64,000 nucleotides of DNA from CAWDDA01 sp963813345 (GTDB lineage Bacteria > Acidobacteriota > Blastocatellia > RBC074). Below are positions 8,457-17,940 of the stretch, in pieces. A program made the translations under genes and the position numbers. How positions within the stretch are numbered: position 1 is the first letter of the stretch; each line of letters opens with the position of its first letter. The DNA lies in NCBI GenBank assembly GCA_963813345.1, contig CAWEYR010000026.1, positions 62,001-126,000 of the forward strand, given 5' to 3'. The notes beneath the pieces were generated by a model, which did no database searches, was not told where the DNA came from, and worked only from the letters and a program-made list of their open reading frames with translations.

Positions 8457-10259
8457 CTAAAGCGCCGCGAGAACTTCATCTTTGAGGACGGAGATTGATT
8501 TAGGCGGCTGCGAAGGTGGAACGTAGCCCTCAGGCAAATCGCCGCAGTCAGCTCGCAGATACCGCAACTGACTTGGTTTGACCGACTCGAGTAGTTCTTT
8601 TCGCGACTTTGTCTTGAGAGGTTTACCAGGATAGAGCTTGCCCATCTTTTGCAGTACCTGTTCGGGTAGCGCGCCAGCAAAGTTGAACAAGGGCCACGTG
8701 AAATTTCGGCCGTTCAGTTTTCGCAGCTTCCACGCCCAAAGCACGATCGAACCAACTCGCCATACAAGCGGTCCCCACCAGCTATACAGCCCGGGGCGGA
8801 GGTTGAATTTCCAGCACTTCATGAGCAATTGCCATTGCAGCGCACTCAGTTGCTTGGTCTCGGTGACACCCATTTTGTGTTCCATCCGCGTATCGTGAAG
8901 CGGAGTGAAAACAGACGGGACCAGAAAAGCGAAAAGATTTCTGCGTTCCATCTCGTAAACAAGGTCGAGCGTCGCCTTCACATCTTCATCGGTCTCTCCT
9001 GGACTGCCGATGATCAACGTCATCACAGGGAACCAGTTGTTCTCGTTCATTATTCGCAGACCTTCGAGAACAACGCTCGGCCATTCGTCAATCGGAAATG
9101 GAACGCCCTTGCTCGGCATGATCTGTTTCGCAATTCGCACTGAACCTGTCTCGAGGCCGATCAGCGGCGAAAGCACTTTCTTCTTTGGATGCGTGCTCAG
9201 CCTCGGAAGATGAATCGGGCTCTTGTCGAGCATCAGTTCCGATAGCTCTTTGATCATGACCGGATCAACAACCGCCGGCGCTATAGTGCAGTGGCTGAGC
9301 ACATGCTGCTCAACCCCCGGCGTATCGACGATGCTCTTGTAAAGATCTATCAAAGCCTCGCGATTGGGAAAATAGAACGGCGTTTCTGTATGAACCTGGC
9401 CCCAGATAAACATATCTTCAGTCGCCAGGCTGATCTGCTTATTGCCGTCGCGAACGTTGACGCGAACGGTCTCCATGATCTTGTCTTTTGGAATATCGAT
9501 CTGAGGGTTCAGATCGGGCACGCAAAACTGGCACCTTCGGCCGCAGCCTGTGGTCATTTCAACCACACCGAATGTTGTCCTTTTCACGGGTGTCAGAATC
9601 GCATTCCGGTCCTTCGGATGGACAACATCAATCTGGCGCGGCAGCTCGCCTCCTTCGATTGCTTTGCGGAAGAGCATCATCGTCTCTTCCGATTCGCTTC
9701 GCCCTTCAATGACGCAATCGACGCCGAGCTCGTCGAGTGTATTGGTCTGAGTGATCTGCCAGCCGCCCGATCCCCCGACAATCACTTTGAACCCCTTACG
9801 ATACGGGTTCTCTTTGATCGCGTTGAACATGAGCCGCGAGTAGTGCGAATTGATCGGCATCTTCGACGTGCCGAAAATCGACGTGTAGACTCCTGCAGCA
9901 AAAGTCACTCCGAGAGGATTGTGCGTCGAAACTGCAACCACACGCGTTCTCGGACCGATGAACTTTTCAAGGTCTTCCGGATAGCAGCAGGCAATGTCGT
10001 CAGCATCGTATTCGCGAAGGAGCGAGGCTTCGACAAGCCGCACTCCTGCAGGCATATACTTTGCCGAACCGTCTTCGTGCTTCTGAACGTCACGCCATTG
10101 CGGATACTTGCTGTTGAGAACGCCTTCCATCCAGATTGGCATTGAAGCCATTCCCATCTGGATGAAGTAACCGGCGTGATCGATTGCTTCGGTCAGTGGC
10201 GCCGTGATGACAATCAGTTTGCCCTCACGGCCATTGGGGTGAATCTCACTAGAATCCAT
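8457..10259 (-). CDS. B12-binding-type radical SAM protein
   Basis: A 600-residue protein with a Rossmann-like N-terminal region (about residues 60-230, including VVAVSTHNPLG and KVIVGGSGGWQ) and a radical SAM core with the cluster motif CGRRCQFC near residue 235. Such proteins reductively cleave S-adenosylmethionine. The layout of N-terminal cobalamin-type domain plus radical SAM is shared by enzymes acting on hopanoids, bacteriochlorophyll and membrane lipids. The classical DxHxxG cobalamin loop is not clearly present. A hydrophobic stretch near residue 505 (VWRVGSIVLWAWKL) hints at a membrane-associated substrate. GGAAAGGTGATTAATG gives a good ribosome site and start. The substrate is unknown. 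Confidence 0.8.
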   Translation of the reverse strand: MDSSEIHPNGREGKLIVITAPLTEAIDHAGYFIQMGMASMPIWMEGVLNSKYPQWRDVQKHEDGSAKYMPAGVRLVEASLLREYDADDIACCYPEDLEKFIGPRTRVVAVSTHNPLGVTFAAGVYTSIFGTSKMPINSHYSRLMFNAIKENPYRKGFKVIVGGSGGWQITQTNTLDELGVDCVIEGRSESEETMMLFRKAIEGGELPRQIDVVHPKDRNAILTPVKRTTFGVVEMTTGCGRRCQFCVPDLNPQIDIPKDKIMETVRVNVRDGNKQISLATEDMFIWGQVHTETPFYFPNREALIDLYKSIVDTPGVEQHVLSHCTIAPAVVDPVMIKELSELMLDKSPIHLPRLSTHPKKKVLSPLIGLETGSVRIAKQIMPSKGVPFPIDEWPSVVLEGLRIMNENNWFPVMTLIIGSPGETDEDVKATLDLVYEMERRNLFAFLVPSVFTPLHDTRMEHKMGVTETKQLSALQWQLLMKCWKFNLRPGLYSWWGPLVWRVGSIVLWAWKLRKLNGRNFTWPLFNFAGALPEQVLQKMGKLYPGKPLKTKSRKELLESVKPSQLRYLRADCGDLPEGYVPPSQPPKSISVLKDEVLAAL

Positions 10260-10300
10260 TAATCACCTTTCCATTCAATAGGTTCACCAAATAACCCGTG

Positions 10301-10329
10301 ATTATAAGGCACAAGCACAAAGATACAAA
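10301..10329 (-). promoter_or_regulatory. Candidate sigma-70 promoter for the radical SAM gene
   Basis: On the minus strand a perfect TATAAT (10301-10306) is preceded 17 bp upstream by TTTGTA (10324-10329), a weak -35. The predicted start of transcription is near 10294, giving a leader of about 35 nt before the ATG at 10259. Confidence 0.4.
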
Positions 10330-10365
10330 CAGCAAGCGTTTCGGGATTCTGCGGGACACGATAGG

Positions 10366-10404
10366 GCTGGCTTGCAACCAGAAGCTGAAGCTTGAACTCA
10401 AACC
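10366..10404. repeat. Half-copy of the GTTCAAGCTT palindrome
   Basis: AAGCTGAAGCTTGAACTCAA with flanking bases (10383-10404) matches one arm of the palindrome at 8381-8445. Only GGCTTGCAACC remains where the other arm should be, so this looks like a decayed or truncated copy. A short direct repeat, GTCTTATTTG, follows and runs into the 3' end of the S9 peptidase gene. Confidence 0.65.
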
Positions 10405-10420
10405 GTCTTATTTGCCCGTC

Positions 10421-12516
10421 TTATTTGGCGGTCGCGGCTACTGGAACCTTATCCTTTTCCTTCTCTTCGCCAAGAACGTATTTTGCAAACCAGGCAAACT
10501 CACGATTCATCTTGTCGAGCTGATGCCGCGGTTCCATCAATCCGTGACCTTCGCGCGGATAGAAGACCAGTGAAACTGGGATATTGTTCTTCTTCAGTCC
10601 CATGTAAAGTTCCTGAGCCTGCCCGATCGGGACTCGCTGATCATTCTGGCCGTGCATGATCAGAGTTGGGGTGCGAGCCTTCTTGATGAACGTCATTGCC
10701 GATGCACGCGAATACGCCTGCACATCGTCCCACGGCTGACCGCCAAAATAGCCTTCGAGAACCCGCTGAAGATCGTTGGTCGAATACATCGAGAACATGT
10801 TTGTCAGACCGGCACCAACCATAACCGCCTTGAATCGAGTCGTCTGAGTAAGAGTCCACGCGGTCATATAGCCGCCATAGCTCCAGCCGGATTGCCCGAG
10901 GCGATCCGGATCAGCGATTCCCCGCTTCACAAGCTCGTCGAGACCGGATTGAATGTCCGCATAATCCCCGCCACCCCAGTCACGTACATTCGCCACCAGA
11001 AACTTCTCGCCATAGCCCGAGCTGCCGCGCACATTCGGAAGGAAGACCACCCAACCTTTTCCGGCGAGAACATGGGCGTAGTTTCCATATCCCCCTGGAA
11101 AACTCTGCGTCCAGACACCTGAAGGTCCTCCGTGAATATTCGCAAAAGTTGGATACTTTCGTCCTGACTGATAGCCGACGGGAAGGATGAGGACGCCCTC
11201 GATCTCCATCCCGTCTTTACTCTTCCATCGGAAGACCTCACCGCGTCCCAGCGCGATCTGTCGTAACTGTGGATTGTGATCGGTCAGCTTTACAGCCTTG
11301 AACGCTTTGAGCTCACTGACAAATACCTCGGAAGGTTCTTCAAGGCTACTGCGCGTAAACGCGAGCCTGGAAGCACTCGATGCACCGGCGGCAGGCGCTG
11401 AAAACGAATAGCTCGAGACAACTCCTTCGCCCGACGTGACGGCTTTTGCATCTCCTCCAGCGGCGGGAACTGCGAAGACCTGGCTCGACGTCCGCACCAT
11501 CCCGTGAAAAAAGAGCGTTGATGAATCCTTTGACCAGACCACAGGCGGAATCGGACCATCGAAGTTCGCCGCGAGTTGTTTCGGTTGTACGTTTGCACCC
11601 GGCGCTGACTGAGATGGAATCACGTATAGCCGCGCGAATCTCGGCAATCCGCCGGAAGCCTCGCGGCTGCTGAAAGATATCCAGCGTCCATCCGGAGACC
11701 AGCGGGCTCCGGAATCGGGACCCTCGTTCTGATAGAGCTTCCACGGCTTTCCACTGCCGTCACTCTTAACCAGGTAGATGTCACTCAGGCTGCCGTCATC
11801 TGCCTTGGTGGTTGGAACTACCGTGAAAGAGATCGTCGCACCATCGGGCGAGAACTGCGGATCGTTAATGACGAAGTTCTCCTTCGCAACTTCAACCGCC
11901 TTCCGCGAAGCGAGATCAATTGTCCACAAGCGCGAGAATCTGAAATTCTCGTCGATCACAATTGCGTCATCTTTGTCTTTCTGTTTCTTCTCTTCTATCT
12001 CAGATAGCGGAGCTTGAGCGACATATGCAAGCTTTCGGGAGTCGGATGACCAGGTGAATGAAGATACGCCAGTCTTCGAATCGGTGAGCTGTTCGGCTTC
12101 TCCGCCGAATGGTGAGATCAGAAATACCTGGGCGCGCGGTCCCGTGCCCGGTGCACCTGAAGGTGCCGGTCCACCCGCGGAAGGTGAAGTTGCGGGCGAG
12201 TTGACACAAACGCAAGCCACTGCCCATCGGGCGACCATTGAGGCGACGAATCGTTTTTCCCTGAAGTGAACTTTCGAGCGGAGCCCCCGGACGAAGCGAC
12301 CATCCAGATTTCGCTCCGACGCTCATTCTCCTTCATATCAGCGTACGAGACCGTGTATGCGACCATCTTTCCATCCGGTGAGATAGCCGCACTCCCGACA
12401 GTCTTGAGAGCCATTACATCATCGAAGGTCATAGCGCGCTTGTCCTGAGCCGCCGCAAGCGATGCCGCGAGAACGAGCATGAAGAGCGTGTGAGCAAGCA
12501 GCTTTTTCATTTTCAT
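10421..12516 (-). CDS. Secreted S9-family prolyl oligopeptidase-like peptidase (one frameshift)
   Basis: A signal peptide (MKMKKLLAHTLFMLVLAASLAAAQ) leads into WD40-like beta-propeller repeats (AAISPDGKMVAY, SPQWSPDGQWLAF, FSPDGATISF, RWSPDGRWISF), then an alpha/beta-hydrolase domain. The nucleophile is in GQSGWSYGGYMTAW, the Asp in HGQNDQRVP and the His in PREGHGL, the S9C/dipeptidyl-peptidase arrangement. The frame changes near 12180-12205, after QWLAFVS; the two parts together give a normal-length protein of about 690 residues. It probably cleaves imported or periplasmic peptides. Confidence in the family is high; the cleavage specificity is unknown. Confidence 0.9.
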
Positions 12517-12642
12517 AGAAAGCCTCCGATCCAGGTACTGTCGTATCCTATTCCTATAACCACATCGTATGCCGCCGTCAAGGTGACTTCGCTAAGGATT
12601 CCGAAACATGCGCTGCGAAGCAACGCATGTGCCAGCATTTTC

Positions 12643-12747
12643 GCGCCGAATTTGGAGTGCGGTGGCTTGACACCGCTTTTCGTCCGCTATGCATCCTGTC
12701 GCAAGAGACTAAAGCGGTGCCAAGCCACCGCACTCCAAATTCGGCGC
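12643..12747. repeat. Intergenic palindrome, GGAGTGCGG family, copy 2, in a 335-bp gap
   Basis: Arms 12643-12680 and 12711-12747 pair: GCGCCGAATTTGGAGTGCGG ... CACCGCTTT against AAAGCGGTG ... CGAATT...GGCGC. It matches the copy at 1235-1343 in the GGAGTGCGG, CTTG-CACCGCTTT and AGACTAAAGCGGTG segments. Weaker outer pairing (AAACATGCGCTGCGAAGCA with TGCTTCGCATCGCAGATGCG) extends it on both sides, so most of the gene-free stretch 12517-12851 is palindrome. I see no gene there. Confidence 0.85.
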
Positions 12748-12851
12748 TGCTTCGCATCGCAGATGCGCGCTTCGCGGTTTCTTCAATCAGGCGTATAAAT
12801 AAGGTCCATTGCCGCTCGGCAACAATCTTTAAGAATGGCAGGTGAAAACAA

Positions 12852-13793
12852 ATGAAATGGATTGCGCCTGTTATCGCAGCCATTGGGTGGTTCGCTATCG
12901 CGCAAGAATTCGGGGGTGGCGTGCCGCCTGGGGCGGACACGCTTCGCATCGAAGCGACCGACCGCGTCGGCCGTAAGATTGAGAACGAATATTTCATCGC
13001 CGATCTTTCGCACCGCACAGTCGAAGGCAAACAAGAGGATAGCGGGACGCTGCGTGCTCTGACGCACAAGGCATCTGGCGTTACCTTACTACGCACCAGA
13101 AACCGCATGCACTGGGCACCGAACCTGCAACGGGTGGGCGCTTCGGGCTATAAGGGCATAGGCACCTGGCACCCTGTGCAGGAGTTTCGGGAAGAGAGGC
13201 AGGGGGAAACCTACATCCATCGCCGCGCAGGCTATCTCGCTGAATACCCGGAAGTGAAAATCGAGGCCGAATACCGTTTCTTCGCGGGCGTGCCGTATTT
13301 TATCTTCTGGTCGCGCCTGACCGTCGAGAAACCACTCGTGGTCACATTGCTCCGCAACAATGAGATGACGATGGACCAGTTCTTCACACATCTGGCCTGG
13401 CCCGGCAGCGACGGCCGGCAGCACATGACCACGTTCGATGAACGCAAGCCACTGCTTCAAAAGGAGCCGATTGCCGCTAATGCTCCCTGGCTCGCGTTTC
13501 TGAATCTCGACAAGGGCTATGGCTACGGCTTTGTAATGCTGGACTACAAGGCGACCAGAACGGTGAATCCCGACATTGGCATTTCTGACGGAGCAGATAA
13601 TGGGAAGTACTGGTCTCGCCACATCATCGTCGGGAAAGCCAGCCAGATCGAATCTGGCGATCGGTTTGAGGAACGCACTGCCTACGTCTTGTTCCGGTGC
13701 ACGAAAGACGAGCCGCTCGGCGAGTTCTTTGAGTGGCAGAAGAGAATTCAAAGCAGATTTGGGATAAGCGGAAATCAGAAGCGCGCTCGCTAA
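12852..13793 (+). CDS. Secreted protein of unknown function, next to a Gfo/Idh oxidoreductase
   Basis: A 313-residue protein starting MKWIAPVIAAIGWFAIAQEF, a plausible short signal peptide. The mature part is rich in aromatic and charged residues arranged like a beta sandwich (RMHWAPNLQRVG, IEAEYRFFAGVPYFIFWSRL, GYGYGFVMLDYKATRTVNP). I do not recognise the family with confidence; the pattern recalls secreted carbohydrate-active or sugar-binding proteins, which would fit the adjacent exported Gfo/Idh oxidoreductase 22 bp downstream in the same orientation. No catalytic motif is claimed. The ribosome site is weak (GCAGGTGA). Confidence 0.6.
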   Translation: MKWIAPVIAAIGWFAIAQEFGGGVPPGADTLRIEATDRVGRKIENEYFIADLSHRTVEGKQEDSGTLRALTHKASGVTLLRTRNRMHWAPNLQRVGASGYKGIGTWHPVQEFREERQGETYIHRRAGYLAEYPEVKIEAEYRFFAGVPYFIFWSRLTVEKPLVVTLLRNNEMTMDQFFTHLAWPGSDGRQHMTTFDERKPLLQKEPIAANAPWLAFLNLDKGYGYGFVMLDYKATRTVNPDIGISDGADNGKYWSRHIIVGKASQIESGDRFEERTAYVLFRCTKDEPLGEFFEWQKRIQSRFGISGNQKRAR

Positions 13794-13815
13794 CGAGCAC
13801 GAACAAGGAGAGACC

Positions 13816-15168
13816 ATGACACGCACCACTCGGCGCAGTTTTCTATCAAGAGCTGGAAGCACCGCGGTCGCTGCCACCACGATTCGAACGGCTCGCGCGC
13901 AGGATAGCCCAAACGATCGGATCAATGTTGCTGTGATTGGATTCCACTGGCGCGGGATGGACCACATTCGAAGCTATGCTCGCGTACCCAACGTGCGAGT
14001 GGCTGCCCTCTGCGATGTCGATGAACGTCTCTTTCCTCCGGCCGTCGCCGAGGTCGAACGTTTGACCGGTCACCGTCCCATAACGGAATACGACATGCGA
14101 CGGTTGCTCGACCGCAAGGATATTGACGCTGTGTCGATCGCTACACCTGACTACTGGCATGCGCTGCAAACCATATGGGCATGTCAGGCCGGCAAGGATG
14201 TTTATGTCGAGAAGCCTGTCTCTTTCACGGTAGTCGAAGGCCGGCGCATGATCGAGGCCGCACGCAAGTACAAACGCATCGTACAGGCCGGCACCAATCT
14301 GCGCAGCGAACCGCAGATTCGGGCTGCTATGCGCGTGCTCAACGATGGCAAGTTGGGCAAGGTCTACCGTGCGAGTTGCGACTTCTCCAAGCCGCGCGCC
14401 AGTATTGGTCGCCAGAAGGAAACTCCGGTCCCTCAAGGTGTGCACTGGGACCTCTTTCTTGGGCCCTCTCCCTATCGTCCATTCACACTCAACCGCTTCC
14501 ATTACGGCTGGCACTATTTTTGGGAGACGGGCCCGAGCGAAGCCGGCAACATTGGCGTGCACAATCTCGACGTCTGCCGTTGGGGACTCGGCAAGAGTGT
14601 CCACCCTGTGAAGATCCACTGCGCGGGTGGTGTTTACGTATGGGACTCCGAGCAGGAAACTCCGAATCTACAAGTCGGAACGCTGGAGTATGCCGATGGC
14701 AGTCTCATCAACTTTGAAGTCACCACCCTCTACGCTCCGGCGCGCAACGGTGGCATGACGTTCTATACGTCGGAAGGTTATATGACTTCAGCGGACGGCT
14801 GGAAGGCTTTCCGTGGACAGATGACTCCACGAAATCGTCCTCACCCCGCTGGCGTGGATGAGACCAACATGAGTGCCAGTTTCCCGCGCGCCTCCTACAC
14901 CCCTGGCCCAAACATTGACCCGGCGACGGAAGCTCAGACCAGCCATTTCGAGAATTTCATCGTTGCTGTCCGCTCCCGGAAGGTGGAGGACCTTCACTGC
15001 GACATTGCGGAAGGCCATCTCTCGACCACGCTTGCCCAGCTGGCTACAATTTCATATCGCCTGGGTCGTAAGCTCATCTTCAACCCTGACACCGAGACCA
15101 TCACCGGGGACGCCGAAGCGAATCAGTTGCTGCACCCGGCAATACCGCAAGCCTTACACTTTTCCTGA
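13816..15168 (+). CDS. Tat-exported Gfo/Idh/MocA-family oxidoreductase
   Basis: The N-terminus TRRSFLSRAG followed by alanines is a twin-arginine signal, so the protein is exported folded with its cofactor. The NAD(P)-binding domain follows (INVAVIGFHWRGMDHI, ALCDVDERL, SIATPDYWHA), with the family signature VEKPVS around residue 135. The C-terminal substrate domain includes WDLFLGPSPYRPF and HYGWHYFWETGPSEAGNIGVH, a layout seen in many exported sugar oxidoreductases of Acidobacteriota and Planctomycetota. It probably oxidises or epimerises a sugar derivative. AAGGAGA precedes the ATG. It is likely co-transcribed with the secreted protein at 12852. Confidence 0.9.
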   Translation: MTRTTRRSFLSRAGSTAVAATTIRTARAQDSPNDRINVAVIGFHWRGMDHIRSYARVPNVRVAALCDVDERLFPPAVAEVERLTGHRPITEYDMRRLLDRKDIDAVSIATPDYWHALQTIWACQAGKDVYVEKPVSFTVVEGRRMIEAARKYKRIVQAGTNLRSEPQIRAAMRVLNDGKLGKVYRASCDFSKPRASIGRQKETPVPQGVHWDLFLGPSPYRPFTLNRFHYGWHYFWETGPSEAGNIGVHNLDVCRWGLGKSVHPVKIHCAGGVYVWDSEQETPNLQVGTLEYADGSLINFEVTTLYAPARNGGMTFYTSEGYMTSADGWKAFRGQMTPRNRPHPAGVDETNMSASFPRASYTPGPNIDPATEAQTSHFENFIVAVRSRKVEDLHCDIAEGHLSTTLAQLATISYRLGRKLIFNPDTETITGDAEANQLLHPAIPQALHFS

Positions 15169-15203
15169 AAGGGTGTAAGTCGTTGCTTTCGCTCTACGAA
15201 TCG

Positions 15204-15319
15204 AAGAGGCCTCACGCGAAGACGCGAAGAGCGAAGAACGCGAACAAGAGGACCGCTCTGACTGAAGGCCAGTTCGTATTTCTTCTTCGCGTCTTCGCGT
15301 CTTCGCGTGAGACCTCTTT
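15204..15319. repeat. Palindrome built from CGCGAAGA words
   Basis: The left arm AAGAGGCCTCACGCGAAGACGCGAAGAGCGAAGAA (from 15204) pairs with TTCTTCTTCGCGTCTTCGCG... ending GTGAGACCTCTT at 15319. The arms consist of the repeated word CGCGAAGA, so several pairing registers are possible. It lies between the Gfo/Idh gene and the first amidohydrolase, both on the plus strand. Confidence 0.8.
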
Positions 15320-15412
15320 AGCTTGTCATCGGCGCCGCTGTGTCCTTCTGTTCGATCTCTGAAGGCGATATAGTATCGCCGCTTTTCGTTACAATCTCAC
15401 ATGGAGACTCCG

Positions 15413-16723
15413 ATGAAATCGATTACTGCTCTATTCGTGGTACTCGTCTGCGCGTGCGCCGCCCTTGCTCAGGAACGCCCCCGCGCATTCACAGGGGCGC
15501 AGATAATACCCATATCAGGTCCGCCAATTACGAGCGGTGTCCTCGTTGTCCATCGTGGAAAGATCGTCGCAGCCGGACCTGCAGGCTCGACGAACATTCC
15601 AGCTGATGCTGAACGAGTTGACGTTACCGGCAAGGTAATCATGCCCGGACTCATCGATACACATAGCCATATCGGAGGAGGCTCGGGTGCTGACGGTTCA
15701 GCTCCACTTCAACCTGACGTGCGATTGCTCGACTCGTTCGATCCCCGCGACACAAGCCTCAAGCGTGCTCGATCCGGTGGGTTGACAACTGTCAACGTCA
15801 TGCCAGGTTCAGGACATCTGCTCAGCGGGCAGACTCTCTACCTGAAGCTTCGCAATGCAACAATCATTGATGATCTGTTGATTCGCGATGCACAGGGGAC
15901 AATCGCGGGCGGCATCAAGATGGCCAACGGCACCAACTCGCTGCGCGCCGGGAGTGCGGGTCCCTTCCCCGGAACAAGGTCGAAGTCAGCAGCCCTGCAA
16001 CGTGAAATGTTCATCAAGGCGCAAGCTTATCGAGACAAGATTCAAAAGGCACAGGGCGACAAAGAAAAGCTGCCTGCGCGCGATCTCGCAATGGAAGCAC
16101 TCATGGATGTTCTCGACGGCAAGCGGGTCGTCCAGTTTCACACTCACCGGCAGGATGACATCCTGACGGTCCTCCGGCTTTCAAAAGAGTTCGGATTCCG
16201 TGTAGTTCTGCAGCACGTATCTGAAGGTTGGAAGGTCGCACAGGAAATCGCAAAAGCTGGAGCACCCTGCTCGATCATCAATGTCGACGCACCGGGTGGC
16301 AAGATTGAAACCATCAACCTTTCTCTCGAGAATGCAAAGATACTCGATAGTGCCGGAGCACTTGTCGGGTTTCATACGGATGACTACATCACCGACTCGC
16401 GCCTCTTTCTAAGATCGGCGGCGCTTGCAGTTCGCGGCGGCCTGTCGCGTGAGAAGGCTCTTTACGGGCTGACAATGGCGGGGGCGCGAATGCTCGACCT
16501 GACGGCGCGCGTGGGTTCGCTGGAGGCGGGAAAGGACGCAGATTTCATCATTCTTTCCGGTGATCCATTTAGTGTTTATACAAAAGTGCTCGAAACGTGG
16601 GTCGAAGGCGTAAAGGTTTTCGATCGAAGCCGTCCGGAGGATCTCCTGTACGCGACTGGAGGCTATGGAGCGGGCCGCGATTCTGCACAGCATATTCACG
16701 AAGCCGAAGGAGAGTGGAAATGA
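15413..16723 (+). CDS. Secreted amidohydrolase, first of three
   Basis: An exported metal-dependent amidohydrolase with a signal peptide (MKSITALFVVLVCACAALAQ). Metal ligands are visible: HSH in GLIDTHSHIGG, His in VQFHTHRQDDI, His in LQHVSEG, and the catalytic Asp in GFHTDDY. The C-terminal GSLEAGKDADFIILSGDPF is the standard family ending. The architecture resembles imidazolonepropionase and related cyclic amidases, but the substrate is unknown. I chose the ATG at 15413, seven bases after GGAG, over the one at 15401. Its TGA overlaps the next gene's ATG (ATGA), so the two are translationally coupled and their products may assemble together. Confidence 0.9.
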   Translation: MKSITALFVVLVCACAALAQERPRAFTGAQIIPISGPPITSGVLVVHRGKIVAAGPAGSTNIPADAERVDVTGKVIMPGLIDTHSHIGGGSGADGSAPLQPDVRLLDSFDPRDTSLKRARSGGLTTVNVMPGSGHLLSGQTLYLKLRNATIIDDLLIRDAQGTIAGGIKMANGTNSLRAGSAGPFPGTRSKSAALQREMFIKAQAYRDKIQKAQGDKEKLPARDLAMEALMDVLDGKRVVQFHTHRQDDILTVLRLSKEFGFRVVLQHVSEGWKVAQEIAKAGAPCSIINVDAPGGKIETINLSLENAKILDSAGALVGFHTDDYITDSRLFLRSAALAVRGGLSREKALYGLTMAGARMLDLTARVGSLEAGKDADFIILSGDPFSVYTKVLETWVEGVKVFDRSRPEDLLYATGGYGAGRDSAQHIHEAEGEWK

Positions 16724-17940
16724 TCAAGCGCTCGTCCCTTTTGCTTGTGCTTCCGTTTATTTGCCTTGCGAGCAGTAGTCTCATGGCTCAGGTGGCTGTT
16801 CGCGCCGAAACGATCTATACGATGTCCGGCGAGCCAATCAAGAACGGAGTAATACTTGTTCGCGACGGCAAGATAGAACGTGTCGGCTCGGCGGCCGACA
16901 TCACAATCCCGTCGCAGTACCGGACGCTTACGGCAAAGGTAGTCACTCCTGGACTGATTGATGCGCATACCGTCGTTGGTCTTGCGGGCTATCTGAATCA
17001 ACCGCACGATCAGGATCAGCTCGAGACGTCGTCGGCGATTCAGCCCGAGCTGCGAGCAATCGATTCGTACAATTCGCGCGAAAAACTGGTCGAGTACCTG
17101 CGAAGCTTTGGTGTGACAACAATACACACAGGACATGCTCCGGGAGCCCTGGTGTCCGGACAAACGATGATCTGCAAGACGGTCGAAGTTGGAGGCGACG
17201 CCTCGGTCCTGGTGCCCGAAGCGATGGTTGCGGTGACGCTCGGAAATGCCGGCCTCGCGGCCGCGGGCCGTTCGCCGGGCACAAGATCGAAATCAATCGC
17301 GCTGCTGAGAGCAGAGCTCATCAAGGCTCAGGAGTATCAGACAAAAATGGAGTCGTCACCGGCTGACAAGAAGCCGGAACGCAACCTGAGGTCAGACACT
17401 CTCGCACGCGTGATCAAGCGCGAGATCCCGTTACTCGTGACAGCCAACCGCGCTACTGACATTCTGGCGGCATTGCGTCTCGCGAAAGAGTTCAATATCA
17501 GGATCATCCTCGATGGGGCTGCAGACGCTTACCTGCTCATCGATCAGTTAAAAGCGGCAGGTGTTCCCGTGGTCGTGCACGCTACAATGGCACGCGCTGG
17601 AGGCGAAACTGAGAATCTGACGGTCGAGAACGCGTCAAAGCTCAACCGGGCTGGAATTCCCGTGGCGCTGCAAAGCGGCTATGAAGGTTACGTGCCCAAG
17701 ACTCGCGTCGTGCTGTTTGAGGCAGCCGTGGCGGCAGCCAATGGCCTGTCCTTCGAACAAGCATTGTCGACCGTAACGATAGGCGCGGCGAAGATTCTAG
17801 GCATAGCCAACCGCGTCGGATCGATCGAAGCCGGGAAAGATGGCGATCTCGTGCTTTTTGACGGAGACCCGTTTGAATACGCCTCTCACGTGATTGGAGT
17901 TCTAATCAACGGCCAGATAGTCAGTCAGGAAGTGAAATGA
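16720..17940 (+). CDS. Amidohydrolase-like protein lacking metal ligands (probable pseudoenzyme)
   Basis: A paralogue of the preceding protein with a signal peptide (MIKRSSLLLVLPFICLASSSLMAQ) and the same fold landmarks (GVILVRDGKIERVG, NRVGSIEAGKDGDLVLFDGDP). The ligand positions are changed: HSH becomes HTV in GLIDAHTVVGL, HTHRQ becomes ANRAT, QHVSE becomes DGAAD, and HTDD becomes QSGYE. It therefore probably binds no catalytic metal and may be a structural or regulatory partner of the active neighbour. Start and stop both overlap neighbours as ATGA (16720-16723 and 17937-17940), which suggests strict stoichiometric translation. The loss of ligands is seen directly; the partner role is inference. 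Confidence 0.85.
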   Translation: MIKRSSLLLVLPFICLASSSLMAQVAVRAETIYTMSGEPIKNGVILVRDGKIERVGSAADITIPSQYRTLTAKVVTPGLIDAHTVVGLAGYLNQPHDQDQLETSSAIQPELRAIDSYNSREKLVEYLRSFGVTTIHTGHAPGALVSGQTMICKTVEVGGDASVLVPEAMVAVTLGNAGLAAAGRSPGTRSKSIALLRAELIKAQEYQTKMESSPADKKPERNLRSDTLARVIKREIPLLVTANRATDILAALRLAKEFNIRIILDGAADAYLLIDQLKAAGVPVVVHATMARAGGETENLTVENASKLNRAGIPVALQSGYEGYVPKTRVVLFEAAVAAANGLSFEQALSTVTIGAAKILGIANRVGSIEAGKDGDLVLFDGDPFEYASHVIGVLINGQIVSQEVK

